Numbered from the stretch's first letter, positions 41,659 through 50,194 are shown. The stretch is 64,000 nt of DNA from Amycolatopsis sp. QT-25 (GCF_029369745.1 NZ_CP120210.1:3100001-3164000), one strand, 5' to 3'. The notes: a model not told the origin generated them from the letters alone. A program made the numbers and translations.

Positions 41659-43281
41659 TCAAGGGCGGCGGACCACGAAAGGTCCGATGGCGAGCAGGTC
41701 GATGGGGGCCGAGCCGAAGCACTCCAGCGCGTCCCGCGGGGAGTCGACCATCGGCCTCCCCGCGGTGTTGAGGCTGGTGTTGACCACGGTGGGCAGTCCG
41801 GTGCGGCGTTCGAACGCGCCGAGCATGCGGGCGACGAGCGGTGCCTCGCCCGCCTCGACCGTCTGCACGCGGGCGGTGCCGTCGACGTGGGTGACGGCCG
41901 GGATGCGGTCCCGCCACTCCGGCGCGACGTCGTGCACGAAGAGCATGTACGGACTGGGAAGCGGGCCGCGGGAGAACATCTCGCCCGCGCGTTCGGCGAG
42001 CACCATCGGGGCGACCGGGCGGAACTGTTCGCGCCCCTTGACGTCGTTCAGCCGCTCCAGGTTGGCCTCGTGCCCGGGATGCGCCAGCAGCGATCGGTGG
42101 CCGAGCGCGCGCGGGCCGAACTCCGACCGGCCCTGGAACCAGGCCACGATCTTGTTCTCCGCCAGCGCTTCGGCGACGGCTTCGGCGACGTCGTCCGGCC
42201 GCTCGTGACGTACGTTCGCGGTCCGGAGCGTGCTTTCGATCTGCTCGTCGGTCCAGCCGCGGCTGAGGTCGGCGCCGGTCATCGGGGCACCGCGCTCACC
42301 GAAGTCGGCAGCGAGTTGCAGAGCCGCGCCCAGCGCGGTGCCGGCGTCACCGGCGGCGGGCTGGACCCAGATCCGGTCGAACGGACCCTCGGCGTGGAGC
42401 CGGGTGTTGGCGACGCAGTTGAGCGCGATGCCGCCCGCCATCGCCAGGTCGGTGTGCCCGGTGTGCTCGTGGAGCCCGGCCGCCAGTTCGAGCAGCACGT
42501 CCTCCAGGCATCGCTGCACGCTCGCGGTCAAATCGGCGTGGACCCGTCCCGGTTCCTGCCCCGGCTCGACCGCGGGCGCGAACGACGCCCAGTCGATCTC
42601 GTCGGTGCGGAACCCCGTCCCGTGGGTGTGCACGCTTTCGGCGATCTGGTCGAGGAACCGCGGCTTCCCGTACGACGCCAGCGCCATGACCTTGTACTCG
42701 TCGCTCGACCGGGCGAAACCGAGATGTTCGGTCAGATCTTCGTACATCAGCCCGAGTGAATGGGGGAGCCGTTGCTGGGCGAATTCCTCGAACTTCCCGT
42801 CGCGGTACTCGCCCGCCAGGTAGGACGTGCTCTCCCCGCGGCCGTCGGCGACCAGCACCGCGCAGTCCCCGAAGGGTGCGGCGAGCGCGGCCGAGGCGGC
42901 GTGGGCGACGTGGTGCCGGACGAACCGGACGATCTCGGGATCGAGCCCGGGCAAGGCCGCTTTCAGGAGCGCGGGAGCGCGGCGGGCGAAATCGGTGCGG
43001 AGATCCTCGTTCTTCCCGTCGTGCCCCGCCAGCCCCGGCTCGACGAGCGCCGGGTCGTAGGAATACCCGACCGCGTCGAGGTCCCGGGCGGTGATCCCGG
43101 CCTCGGCCAGGCACCACGCGGCCGCCTCGGCGGGCTGCTCCCAAGCGGAGAACGGCACCGGCCGTTTGCCGTGTTTACGCCGGCTGAACCGTTCTTCCTC
43201 CGCCGCCGCCACGATTTCGCCGTCGACGACCAGGGCCGCGGCCGGGTCGTGGAAGACGGCGTTGACACCGAGTATGCGCAC
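41659..43281 (-). CDS. O-carbamoyltransferase of the NodU/CmcH family
   Basis: A 540-residue protein. The N-terminal Kae1/HSP70-like domain has ILGVNAVFHDPAAALVVDG, EEERFSRRKHGKRP, the metal-binding HHVAHAASAAL and VLVADGRGESTS; the C-terminal YrdC-like part has WFQGRSEFGPRALGHRSLLA (carbamoyl-phosphate/ATP site), then VVNTSLNTAGRPMVDSPRDAL. It moves a carbamoyl group from carbamoyl phosphate to a sugar hydroxyl. It is the first gene of the heptose operon, so heptose is the likely acceptor, as in the 7-O-carbamoyl heptose of Pseudomonas aeruginosa core. GTG 43281 is the start. Confidence 0.93.
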   Translation of the reverse strand: MRILGVNAVFHDPAAALVVDGEIVAAAEEERFSRRKHGKRPVPFSAWEQPAEAAAWCLAEAGITARDLDAVGYSYDPALVEPGLAGHDGKNEDLRTDFARRAPALLKAALPGLDPEIVRFVRHHVAHAASAALAAPFGDCAVLVADGRGESTSYLAGEYRDGKFEEFAQQRLPHSLGLMYEDLTEHLGFARSSDEYKVMALASYGKPRFLDQIAESVHTHGTGFRTDEIDWASFAPAVEPGQEPGRVHADLTASVQRCLEDVLLELAAGLHEHTGHTDLAMAGGIALNCVANTRLHAEGPFDRIWVQPAAGDAGTALGAALQLAADFGERGAPMTGADLSRGWTDEQIESTLRTANVRHERPDDVAEAVAEALAENKIVAWFQGRSEFGPRALGHRSLLAHPGHEANLERLNDVKGREQFRPVAPMVLAERAGEMFSRGPLPSPYMLFVHDVAPEWRDRIPAVTHVDGTARVQTVEAGEAPLVARMLGAFERRTGLPTVVNTSLNTAGRPMVDSPRDALECFGSAPIDLLAIGPFVVRRP

Positions 43282-43338
43282 CGGGCCACCTCTCCGGTCG
43301 GGGGGTGCGGGCCGTGACCCGCGCTTACTCCCATAGCG

Positions 43339-43363
43339 CTACCCGGTGCAGTCGTGGATAAAC
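43339..43363 (-). promoter_or_regulatory. SigB/SigF-type promoter for the carbamoyltransferase-gmhA-hldE operon
   Basis: GTTT (complement of 43360-43363), 15 bp, GGGTAG (complement of 43339-43344), 57 nt before GTG 43281. It should drive at least seven genes down to 36188. Confidence 0.75.
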
Positions 43364-43437
43364 GACACGACGGGAAAGCCCAGGACGTCGCTACTCAGCG
43401 AAGCGTCTCTCCGGGGATCCGGCGCCTCGGCGGCATT

Positions 43438-43582
43438 CGCGTGTCCGGAGACGGAACTCGCGTGATCGGGGACGTGACTCGCGTGATGGGCGGCGTAACA
43501 CGACGGGAACCGGGCCGCGCCGTGTCTTCCGGCCGGAGACACGCGTGATCCGGCTTCGGGCACGCGTCTTGCGGCCGGACGC
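43438..43582. repeat. 21-bp repeat array B: six units in two blocks
   Basis: Units of exactly 21 bp start at 43438, 43459 and 43480 (each CGCGTG then a variable middle and GACG-like end), and at 43520, 43541 and 43562 (CCGTGT or ACGCGT starts). The first block is nearest to array A and C units: GCGTGATCGGGGACGTGACT is one example. The blocks are 19 bp apart. Confidence 0.75.
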
Positions 43583-43597
43583 AGGTGAATCGCGGGT

Positions 43598-44557
43598 TCA
43601 GAAACCGGCGGCCGGGTACCGTCCGGACCGCTGCCGCGAGAACCACGCGATCGTGCGCGGGAGGCCTTCGGCCATCGGGACCTCCGGAGCCCAGCCGAGT
43701 TCACGGCGGGCACGGGAGATGTCCGGGCAGCGGCGGGCCGGGTCGTCGACGGCGGCCTCGACGTACTCGATCCGGGACGAGCTGCCGGTGACGGCCAAGA
43801 CCTCTTCCGCGATCCGCAGCACGGTGAGCTCGTGCGGATTACCGAGGTTCACCGGGCCGGGCACGTCGGAGCCGGCCAGCGCGATCAGACCGCGGACGGT
43901 GTCGTCGACGTAGCAGAGCGAGCGGGTCTGGCTGCCGGTGCCGGTCACGGTGAGCGGTTCACCCGCCAGCGCCTGGCCGATGAACGTCGGGATCATGCGG
44001 CCGTCGTCCGGGCGCATGCGCGGGCCGTAGGTGTTGAAGATCCGCGCGATGCCGGTGTTCACGTCCCGTTCCCGGCGCATCGCGAAGGTGAGCGCTTCGG
44101 CGTACCGCTTGGCCTCGTCGTAGACGCTGCGCGGGCCGATCGGGTTCACATGTCCCCAGTATTCCTCGCGCTGCGGGTGCTCCCGAGGATCGCCGTAGAC
44201 CTCGCTCGTCGACGCGAGGACGAACCGGGCACCGTCGCGTTCGGCGATGTCCAGCGCCTGTTCGGTGCCGTACGAACCCGCGCGCAGCGTCTCGAGCGGG
44301 AGACGGAAGTAGTCACGGGGCGAGGCGGCCGACGCCAGGTGGAAGACGGCGTCGAAGGGGCCCGGCGCGTTCATCGGCACGGTGACGTCACGGGACAGGA
44401 GGCGGAATCCCGGGCGGTCGAGGAGGGGCGCAACGTTGGCCGGGCCGGCGGTGGCGAAGTTGTCGGCCGCGACGACCTCCGTGCCCGCCTCCAGCAGTCG
44501 TTCGCACAGATGCGAGCCGACGAAACCCGCACCTCCGGTCACCAGCGCTCTGTTCAT
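43598..44557 (-). CDS. uxs: UDP-glucuronate decarboxylase (UDP-xylose synthase)-like epimerase
   Basis: A 319-residue extended SDR. N-terminal VTGGAGFVGSHLCERLL; HLASAASPRDYFRLPLETL; TSEVYGDPREHPQREEYWGH and GPRSVYDEAKRYAEALTFA (YxxxK); ARIFNTYGPRMRPDDGRMI and VTGTGSQTRSLCYVDD. The GHVNPIGPRSVYDEAKR pattern is the recognised signature of UDP-xylose synthases. It would decarboxylate UDP-glucuronate made by the dehydrogenase at 36796. ATG 44557 lies 9 nt after a full-consensus stress -10, so its mRNA is probably leaderless. Confidence 0.9.
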   Translation of the reverse strand: MNRALVTGGAGFVGSHLCERLLEAGTEVVAADNFATAGPANVAPLLDRPGFRLLSRDVTVPMNAPGPFDAVFHLASAASPRDYFRLPLETLRAGSYGTEQALDIAERDGARFVLASTSEVYGDPREHPQREEYWGHVNPIGPRSVYDEAKRYAEALTFAMRRERDVNTGIARIFNTYGPRMRPDDGRMIPTFIGQALAGEPLTVTGTGSQTRSLCYVDDTVRGLIALAGSDVPGPVNLGNPHELTVLRIAEEVLAVTGSSSRIEYVEAAVDDPARRCPDISRARRELGWAPEVPMAEGLPRTIAWFSRQRSGRYPAAGF

Positions 44558-44566
44558 GGCGACGGA

Positions 44567-44592
44567 CTACCCGGTGCGGGCGCCGGAAAAAC
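44567..44592 (-). promoter_or_regulatory. SigB/SigF-type promoter for uxs, leaderless
   Basis: GTTT (complement of 44589-44592), 16 bp, GGGTAG (complement of 44567-44572), ending 9 nt before ATG 44557. It abuts the opposing promoter. Confidence 0.75.
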
Positions 44593-44593
44593 A

Positions 44594-44618
44594 GTGTGAA
44601 CCTGGAGATGCCGGGTAA
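44594..44618 (+). promoter_or_regulatory. SigB/SigF-type promoter for the pyruvyl transferase-GT2-GT2 operon, leaderless
   Basis: GTGT (44594-44597), 15 bp, GGGTAA (44613-44618), ending 9 nt before ATG 44628. Confidence 0.6.
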
Positions 44619-44627
44619 GCCTTCGGT

Positions 44628-45515
44628 ATGCGTGCATTGGTGATCGGCTGGGCGAGCTTCCGCCACGGCGAGGCGACCGCGGGGGACGTTCTCAGTATGC
44701 GAAGGGTCGACGAGGCGTTGTCCACCATGGGATTGCCGCATGATGTGGCCTGGAGTCCGGTCTACCGGCCGGACGACGTGGATTACGAGAAGGTGGATCC
44801 GGCGCGGTACAGCCATGTGGTGTTCGTCTGCGGGCCCGCGCACGGATGGCAGGTACGGGAGGTGCATCGCAGGTTCGCGCATTGCCACCGGATCGCGGTG
44901 GGGGTCTCGGTGATCGACCCCGAGGACGACACGGTCACGGGCTTCGACCAGGTGTTCGCGAGGGATCACGACGGGCTCGGAACGCCGGATCTCTCCCTCG
45001 GCATGCCGACCGGCGAAGTGCTGGTGACCGGGGTGATCCTGGCGCCACCGCAACCGGAGTACGGCGACTCCGGCCACCATGCGGAAGTGCACACCGCGGT
45101 GCAGAAGTGGATCGCCGGGGTCGACTGCGCCAGGGTGCCCCTCGACACCCGGCTGGCCTCTTCGGACTGGGAGCGTTGTGAAACGCCGGATCAGTTCATG
45201 TCGATCCTGTCGCATCTGGACGTCGTGATCACGACGCGGCTGCACGGGCTGGTGCTGAGTCTCCAGGCGGGTGTACCCGCGTTGGCGATCGACCCGGTCG
45301 AGGGCGGCGGCAAGGTCACCGCCCAGGCCGACGCGCTCGGCTGGCCCGCCCTCGTCCGGGCCGAAGAGGCGGGGGACCGAGAGGTGCTCGACTCCTGGTG
45401 GCGCTGGTGTTCTTCGGTGCAGGGGCGGGCGGTGGCCGCGCTCCGCGCGCTGCCCGCCGACGACGGGCTGATGCGGGACATGGTGAAGGCGCTCAAATCC
45501 CGGCCGGTGCGATGA
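44628..45515 (+). CDS. Polysaccharide pyruvyl transferase-family protein
   Basis: A 295-residue protein of the CsaB/WcaK superfamily. ALVIGWASFRHGEATAGD opens it; HVVFVCGPAHGW marks the middle, and the C-terminal half has FMSILSHLDVVITTRLHGLV and LQAGVPALAIDPVEGGGKV, the conserved RLHG and D-P-x-GG segments. Such proteins add a pyruvyl ketal to surface sugars, though some members transfer other groups. It is first in a plus-strand operon with two GT2 genes (ATGA overlap). Confidence 0.88.
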   Translation: MRALVIGWASFRHGEATAGDVLSMRRVDEALSTMGLPHDVAWSPVYRPDDVDYEKVDPARYSHVVFVCGPAHGWQVREVHRRFAHCHRIAVGVSVIDPEDDTVTGFDQVFARDHDGLGTPDLSLGMPTGEVLVTGVILAPPQPEYGDSGHHAEVHTAVQKWIAGVDCARVPLDTRLASSDWERCETPDQFMSILSHLDVVITTRLHGLVLSLQAGVPALAIDPVEGGGKVTAQADALGWPALVRAEEAGDREVLDSWWRWCSSVQGRAVAALRALPADDGLMRDMVKALKSRPVR

Positions 45516-46384
45516 GCGAGGCCAGGACGACGGTGGTGATCGCGACGCGCGACCGGGCCCCGGAACTGGAACGTACCCTGCGGCAACTCACGGCGCTGCG
45601 GCCGCCGCCGCCGATCGTGGTGGTGGACAACGGCTCTTCCGACGGCACGGCCGAGCGGGCGACCGCGTACCCCGGTGTCCACGTGGTCCGGTTGCCGCGC
45701 AACATCGGGATGGCGGCCCGCAACCTCGGCGTCGCGGTGGCGCGGACACCGTACGTCGCCTTCAGCGACGACGACTCGTGGTGGGCCGACGACGCGCTCG
45801 CCGAGGCCGAGCGCATCCTCGACACCCACGACGACATCGGTCTCGTGGCGGCGAAAACCCTGGTGGGCAAGGAAGAACGCGAGGATCCGGTCGTCGCGCT
45901 GATGGCCGACAGCCCGCTGGGCAGGCCCGACGGGTTTCCCGGACCGGCGGTGCTCGGCTTCCTCGCGTGCTCCGCAGTCGTCCGCCGGGCGGCGTATCTC
46001 CAGGCCGCGGGGTTCCATCCCCTGTTGCATTTCGGTGCCGAGGAGAAATTGCTGTCCTACGACCTGGCGGCACGCGGGTGGTGGCTCTGTTACGCGGAGG
46101 AGGTGCGGGCTCACCATCATCCTTCGCCGGTGCGGCCATCGCCGTCCTGGCGTGAGCGTGCCGAACTCCGCAACCGGATGCTGATCACGGTGATGAGACG
46201 GCCGCTGCGCCGTTGCCTCGCCGAAGGGTTCCGGGCGATGGCGAGAGTTCCGCGGGAACCCCACGTCCTCGGCGCGATCGCCGGCGTGTTCCGGCGGTTG
46301 CCCCGGGCGCTCGCCGACAGACAGCGGCTGCCCGCCTCGGTGGAGCGCCGGATCCGTGTCCTGGAACACGCACATGGAGGCTGA
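45512..46384 (+). CDS. Glycosyltransferase family 2
   Basis: A 290-residue GT-A enzyme. TTVVIATRDRAPELERTLR, IVVVDNGSSDGT, GMAARNLGVAVARTPYVAF and the metal-binding SDDDSWW are at 5-100; FLACSAVVRRAAYLQAAGFH (acceptor region) near 155; GAEEKLLSYDLAARGW near 180. No membrane segments. It begins inside the stop of the pyruvyl-transferase gene (ATGA). Donor sugar unknown. Confidence 0.9.
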   Translation: MSEARTTVVIATRDRAPELERTLRQLTALRPPPPIVVVDNGSSDGTAERATAYPGVHVVRLPRNIGMAARNLGVAVARTPYVAFSDDDSWWADDALAEAERILDTHDDIGLVAAKTLVGKEEREDPVVALMADSPLGRPDGFPGPAVLGFLACSAVVRRAAYLQAAGFHPLLHFGAEEKLLSYDLAARGWWLCYAEEVRAHHHPSPVRPSPSWRERAELRNRMLITVMRRPLRRCLAEGFRAMARVPREPHVLGAIAGVFRRLPRALADRQRLPASVERRIRVLEHAHGG

Positions 46385-46385
46385 A

Positions 46386-47279
46386 GTGCAAGACCGGATC
46401 ACGGTCGTGGTGATCACGTACAACCGGCGTGCGCAGCTGCTGGAGACACTCGCCTCGATGACGGCACTGCCCGACGCGGCGCCGATCGTGCTGGTGGACA
46501 ACGCTTCCACCGACGGCACCGCGGACGCCGTCGAAGAACGGTTTCCCGCGATCCGGGTGATCCGGTCACCGCGGAACCTGGGCGCCGTCGCGCGCAATTT
46601 GGCCGTCCGCGAGATCGACACCCCTTATGTCGCTTTCTGTGACGACGACACCCGATGGCAGCCGGGCTCCCTGCGGCGCGCCGCCGACCAGCTCGACGCC
46701 CATCCCGGGCTGGGGGTGGTGACCGGACGGTGCCTGGTGGAGCCGGCGCTGACCGAGGACCCGCTCACCCCGGAACTGCGGTATTCCCCGGTCCCCGGCC
46801 CGGACTGGCTCCCCGGCCCGGCCCTGCTGGGCGTGATGGCGGGCCTGTCGGCCGTCCGGGTCCGCGCGTTCCACGACGTCGGCGGCTTCTCCGAGCGGAT
46901 GTGGCTCGGGGGAGAGGAGGAGCTGTTCGCCCTCGACCTCGCGGCCAAGGGCTGGTGGATGTGCTGGGACGAGGAGATGGTGATCCACCATGCCCCCTCG
47001 ACCGTCCGGGATCCGCGGCGGCGCCGCCAGCTCGGCATCCGCAATACCCTGTGGACGTTGTGGCTGCGACGTCCGCCCAGCAGCGTCCTGCGCCGGATGA
47101 TCGCGGTACTGCGTTCGGCGCCCTTCGACCGGGCGACGGTCGCGGCGGTGGCCGAAGCGGTGCGGGGGATCCCGTGGGTGTGGCGCGAACGCGAGGTGGT
47201 CCCGGCGGGCGTCGAACGCGGCCTGGTGCTGCTGGAAGAGTCACAGCGGAACTCGGTCGCCCGGCGCTACGTCGGGTGA
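46386..47279 (+). CDS. Glycosyltransferase family 2, paralogue of the preceding gene
   Basis: A 297-residue GT-A enzyme closely similar in plan to its upstream neighbour: ITVVVITYNRRAQLLETLA, IVLVDNASTDGTADAV, GAVARNLAVREIDTPYVAF, CDDDTRW and GGEEELFALDLAAKGWW. GTG 46386 is preferred because a GGAGG site lies 5 nt before it; ATG 46374 is 12 nt upstream. Probably arose by duplication of the preceding gene and adds a second residue of the glycan. Confidence 0.9.
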   Translation: MQDRITVVVITYNRRAQLLETLASMTALPDAAPIVLVDNASTDGTADAVEERFPAIRVIRSPRNLGAVARNLAVREIDTPYVAFCDDDTRWQPGSLRRAADQLDAHPGLGVVTGRCLVEPALTEDPLTPELRYSPVPGPDWLPGPALLGVMAGLSAVRVRAFHDVGGFSERMWLGGEEELFALDLAAKGWWMCWDEEMVIHHAPSTVRDPRRRRQLGIRNTLWTLWLRRPPSSVLRRMIAVLRSAPFDRATVAAVAEAVRGIPWVWREREVVPAGVERGLVLLEESQRNSVARRYVG

Positions 47280-47310
47280 GCCCGGTCCAGCGGGGCAAGT
47301 AGGTGTCATT

Positions 47311-47439
47311 CGCGTGTCTGGAGGCGTAACTCACGAGTTACGCCTCCAGACACGTGAGTTACGTTCTCAGGCACGCGAGTTACGCCTCCAGACACGTGAG
47401 TTACGTCCTCAGGCACGCGAGTTACGCCTTCAAGCACGC
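47311..47439. repeat. 21-bp repeat array C: one direct and five inverted units
   Basis: One unit in plus orientation (47311-47331) is followed by five units in the other orientation at 47335, 47356, 47377, 47398 and 47419, each 21 bp and starting GAGTTACG. Two alternating versions occur (…CTCCAGACACGT and …CTCAGGCACGC). The junction GGCGTAACTCACGAGTTACG is a palindrome. It lies between two converging operons. Confidence 0.88.
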
Positions 47440-47452
47440 GAGTGCCGACGAA

Positions 47453-47499
47453 GTGAAGGCCTCCTTGAGGGACCCAGAGTCCCTCAAGGAGGCCTTCAC
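47453..47499. terminator. Strong hairpin between converging glycosyltransferase operons
   Basis: A perfect 21-bp stem starting GTGAAGGCCTCCTTGAGGGA around a 5-nt loop (CCAGA). The arm is identical to the element at 23574-23594. Likely bidirectional terminator, no U-tract. Confidence 0.8.
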
Positions 47500-47522
47500 G
47501 GACCTATCGCCCGACGCGAACG

Positions 47523-48740
47523 TCAGGAAGGCGAGGCGGCTGTCGCCACTTTCGTGTCCTCGGTCAGAACGCGGCCGTAGGCGCGCGAGGTGTCCGCTGC
47601 CACCCGATCCCACGAGTACCGCGCTCGCACTCTGTCGGCGCCGGCGATCCCGAACGATTCACACGCCGAAGGGTCGCTGAGGAGCCGCCGCAGCGCTGTC
47701 GCCAGTTCCTTCGGATTTCGCGGCGGGACCAGCAATCCCGTCACACCGTCGACGACGGTGTCGGTCAGCCCGCCGACGGCGGTCGCCACGACCGGCGCTC
47801 CGCACGCCATCGCTTCCAGTGGCACGATGCCGAACGGTTCGTACCAGGGCGTGCAGACCACCACGTCGGCGGAGCGCAGGAGCGCGGGCATCTGCTCCCG
47901 CGACACCAGTCCCGGCAGGCGTACCCGGTCGGTGACACCCAGCCGGTCGGCGATCCCGAGCAACCGTCGTACCTCCGGGGCCTCGGTGAGCGGGCCCGAA
48001 TCCGGACCGCCCGCGATGACCAGTTCCGTGTCCGGTAGCGAGGCCAGCGCGGCGATGGCGAGGTCGAAACCCTTACGCGGAACCAGCCTGCCGACAGTCA
48101 CGATCCGGTGCGCGGCCGTGCGGGGGGCACGCTCGCCGTCCGGGGTGAACCGGGCCGGGTCGACTCCACAAGGGACGACGGAGGCGCGTGAGCGCGGCAG
48201 GCCCATCCGCACGAGTTCGAACACCTCGTCCGAGCATGTCGCGATCACCCGGTCGACCTGTTTGGCGATCATGCGTTCGAGCCGGATCCGCTCGGGCGGG
48301 CTCGTGTCGTTCTTGCCCTGATAGCGCTGTTTCACCACGCCCAGCGCGTGAAAGGTCTGGGTCACCGGGATGCCCAGATCCTTCGCCGCGAGGACCGAAG
48401 CCAGGCCGGACATCCAGAAATGCGCGTGGACGACGTCCGGCCGGTCCTTGGTCCAGCGAGACCGCAACACGCGGCCGAACTCGCCCATATGCGGCAGCAG
48501 TTCGTCCTTCGGCAGTTTCCGCGCAGGCCCCGCCGCAACGTGGACGACGCGGTAGCCGTCGGGCGTTTCGACCGTCGCCGGGACACGCCGGTTCTCGCGG
48601 CGCGTGTAGACGGTGACGTCGTGTCCCTGTTTACTCAACGCGGCGGAAAGCTCGGCCACGTGGACGTTCTGTCCGCCCGCGTCGGCTCCGCCGAGGGCGG
48701 CGAGAGGGCTGGCGTGCTCGGAAACCATCGCGATCCTCAT
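47523..48740 (-). CDS. Glycosyltransferase family 4 (GT-B)
   Basis: A 405-residue protein. [20 protein letters not shown] and [20 protein letters not shown] open the acceptor domain; the donor domain has [31 protein letters not shown] and the E-x7-E site [20 protein letters not shown] (about 315-335), then [13 protein letters not shown]. This is close in plan to MshA and sucrose-synthase-like actinobacterial GT4 enzymes. AAGGAG precedes ATG 48740. It is 30 bp after the upstream glycosyltransferase gene on the same strand. Confidence 0.92.
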   Translation of the reverse strand: MRIAMVSEHASPLAALGGADAGGQNVHVAELSAALSKQGHDVTVYTRRENRRVPATVETPDGYRVVHVAAGPARKLPKDELLPHMGEFGRVLRSRWTKDRPDVVHAHFWMSGLASVLAAKDLGIPVTQTFHALGVVKQRYQGKNDTSPPERIRLERMIAKQVDRVIATCSDEVFELVRMGLPRSRASVVPCGVDPARFTPDGERAPRTAAHRIVTVGRLVPRKGFDLAIAALASLPDTELVIAGGPDSGPLTEAPEVRRLLGIADRLGVTDRVRLPGLVSREQMPALLRSADVVVCTPWYEPFGIVPLEAMACGAPVVATAVGGLTDTVVDGVTGLLVPPRNPKELATALRRLLSDPSACESFGIAGADRVRARYSWDRVAADTSRAYGRVLTEDTKVATAASPS

Positions 48741-48769
48741 CGGACTCCTTCCCGCCGCGGTCGGCGAAG

Positions 48770-49735
48770 TCAAGCGGTCACCTCTGCCAGCAGGGCGTCC
48801 CAGCGCTCGAGGAACGCGTCGAGCCCGTAGTGGCTCAAGGCGAACTCGCGCGCGGATTTTCCCGCCAGCACGGCGAAATCGGGTTCGTGGATCAGCTCGC
48901 GGTAGGCCTTCACCAATACTTCGACGTCCGTCGAAACGGCGCCGGCGTCGGCCGGGACCGCGAGTACCGCTTCGGTGGTCGCCAGTGCGACGACCGGCAT
49001 GCCGAGGTGCATCGCCTCGAGCAACGACAGGCCCAGCGACGTCCATCGCGCGGTGTGCAGGTAGACGCGCCGCCGGGCGACCTCGGCGTGCAGTTCCCGG
49101 CTGCGCAGGTCGCCACCGGGACGCAGTGCGGGATGACGGCCGTCGAAGTCCTCGCTGCCGATCCCGTACAGGTCGACCGGCGCGATGTCCGCGAAAGTGG
49201 TCAGGAGATCGCTCCCGGTGATCCGTCCTCGCCGCGCCGGTTCGTTGATCAGCGCCACGCCGTGGGGCAGCTCTCCGGTGTACCGTTCACCCGGATCGGG
49301 GATCCCGTGCGGGACGACCAACGTGGGGGCAAGGCCGGAGTCCCACATCAGGTCGTTGAAGTGGGTCACGTGGACCAGCCGGATGTCGTCACGGTCGGCG
49401 AGCGGATGCCGGGTGGTGGCCGCGTGCTCCCGGGGCGTGTTGTGCTCGACGTAGACGGCGGGTACTTCCTTGCCGGGGCGGCGGCGCAGCCATCGCGCGG
49501 CCAGCTGGACCTCCTCAGGCCGCTGAAGGATCACGACGTCGATGTCGAGATCCTTCAGTTCGTCGACCGGCACCTCTTCGGCGGAGGGCCATTCGCGGCC
49601 GCTGAGCCCCCGTCCCCACGGTCCGCCTTCGGCGAGCAGCGGGAGGTAGCAGCGATGGCCACCGCGCACGAAGGATTCGGTCCAGGAACCGTGGACGTGC
49701 CACAGAAGGATCCGGAGCGGGGCCACTTTCGTCAT
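48770..49735 (-). CDS. Glycosyltransferase (GT-B, family 4-like)
   Basis: A 321-residue protein: [60 protein letters not shown] and [13 protein letters not shown] form the N-domain, while the shorter C-domain has [30 protein letters not shown] with the E-x7-E-like region. It matches an actinobacterial glycosyltransferase often next to GT4 and GT2 genes. It is first in a two-gene operon. Its ATG is only 9 nt after a GGGCAA box, in line with the leaderless genes here. Confidence 0.88.
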   Translation of the reverse strand: MTKVAPLRILLWHVHGSWTESFVRGGHRCYLPLLAEGGPWGRGLSGREWPSAEEVPVDELKDLDIDVVILQRPEEVQLAARWLRRRPGKEVPAVYVEHNTPREHAATTRHPLADRDDIRLVHVTHFNDLMWDSGLAPTLVVPHGIPDPGERYTGELPHGVALINEPARRGRITGSDLLTTFADIAPVDLYGIGSEDFDGRHPALRPGGDLRSRELHAEVARRRVYLHTARWTSLGLSLLEAMHLGMPVVALATTEAVLAVPADAGAVSTDVEVLVKAYRELIHEPDFAVLAGKSAREFALSHYGLDAFLERWDALLAEVTA

Positions 49736-49744
49736 ACCCGCAAG

Positions 49745-49768
49745 TTGCCCGTAGCGGGCGGGCTAAAC
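49745..49768 (-). promoter_or_regulatory. Weak SigB/SigF-type promoter for the two-glycosyltransferase operon, leaderless
   Basis: GTTT (complement of 49765-49768), 14 bp, GGGCAA (complement of 49745-49750), ending 9 nt before ATG 49735. Spacing is short and the -10 is one base off, so only the start spacing supports it. Confidence 0.4.
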
Positions 49769-50194
49769 GTTCTCCGCAGTCTTACTTTGCTTACGGCCGG
49801 AAGATCGGGTGGCCGCGATACCGACTCCGAGCGCCACGAGCGCGGTCAGGGCGTGCAGGATGTTGTCGGCCCAGCCGACGTTGACCGCGTCACCGGACAG
49901 GTCGGTACCCGCCGAGAGAATGCCGAACGCGGTCAACCCCGTGAACGCCACGAAAGCCAGCCAGCTGTAGGCCAGCATCGTGGACGGCCTGAGCACCGCC
50001 GCCAAACCGAGGACGCCGAGCATGGCGCGGATGACATTGAGCATTCCGGTCGCGCTGAAGATCCACAAGGTGTTCTCGCCGGCCTGGTTCGCCTCGGGAA
50101 GGAAGAAGAAGCCGAGGACACCCAGTACCAGGTGGACCAGTGCGATGACCAGGACCACCGCTCGCAGCGGGGAGCCTGCCGTACGTCGGTTCAT
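49763..50194 (-). CDS. DUF4383-family membrane protein
   Basis: A 143-residue protein with four membrane segments: AVVLVIALVHLVLGVLGFFF (about 10-30), ATGMLNVIRAMLGVLGLAAV (about 48-68), YSWLAFVAFTGLTAFGIL and ILHALTALVALGVGIAAT. It matches the DUF4383 pattern found across actinobacteria. ATG 50194 follows GGAGGCG. A perfect stress-type promoter lies before it, so it is probably an envelope stress protein. Confidence 0.87.
   Translation of the reverse strand: MNRRTAGSPLRAVVLVIALVHLVLGVLGFFFLPEANQAGENTLWIFSATGMLNVIRAMLGVLGLAAVLRPSTMLAYSWLAFVAFTGLTAFGILSAGTDLSGDAVNVGWADNILHALTALVALGVGIAATRSSGRKQSKTAENV

Larger units (their letters stand above)
43282..43597. other. Spacer with promoter and 21-bp repeat array B
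   Basis: This 316-bp region holds the carbamoyltransferase promoter (43339-43363) and array B (43438-43582). No gene is visible. Confidence 0.6.

Noticed and set aside
47314..47580. Open frame coding for a repeated LQTRELR-like heptapeptide
   Set aside because: It is produced by the 21-bp repeat array, whose period is a multiple of three and so keeps frames open; it has no ribosome-binding site or homologue that I recognise.
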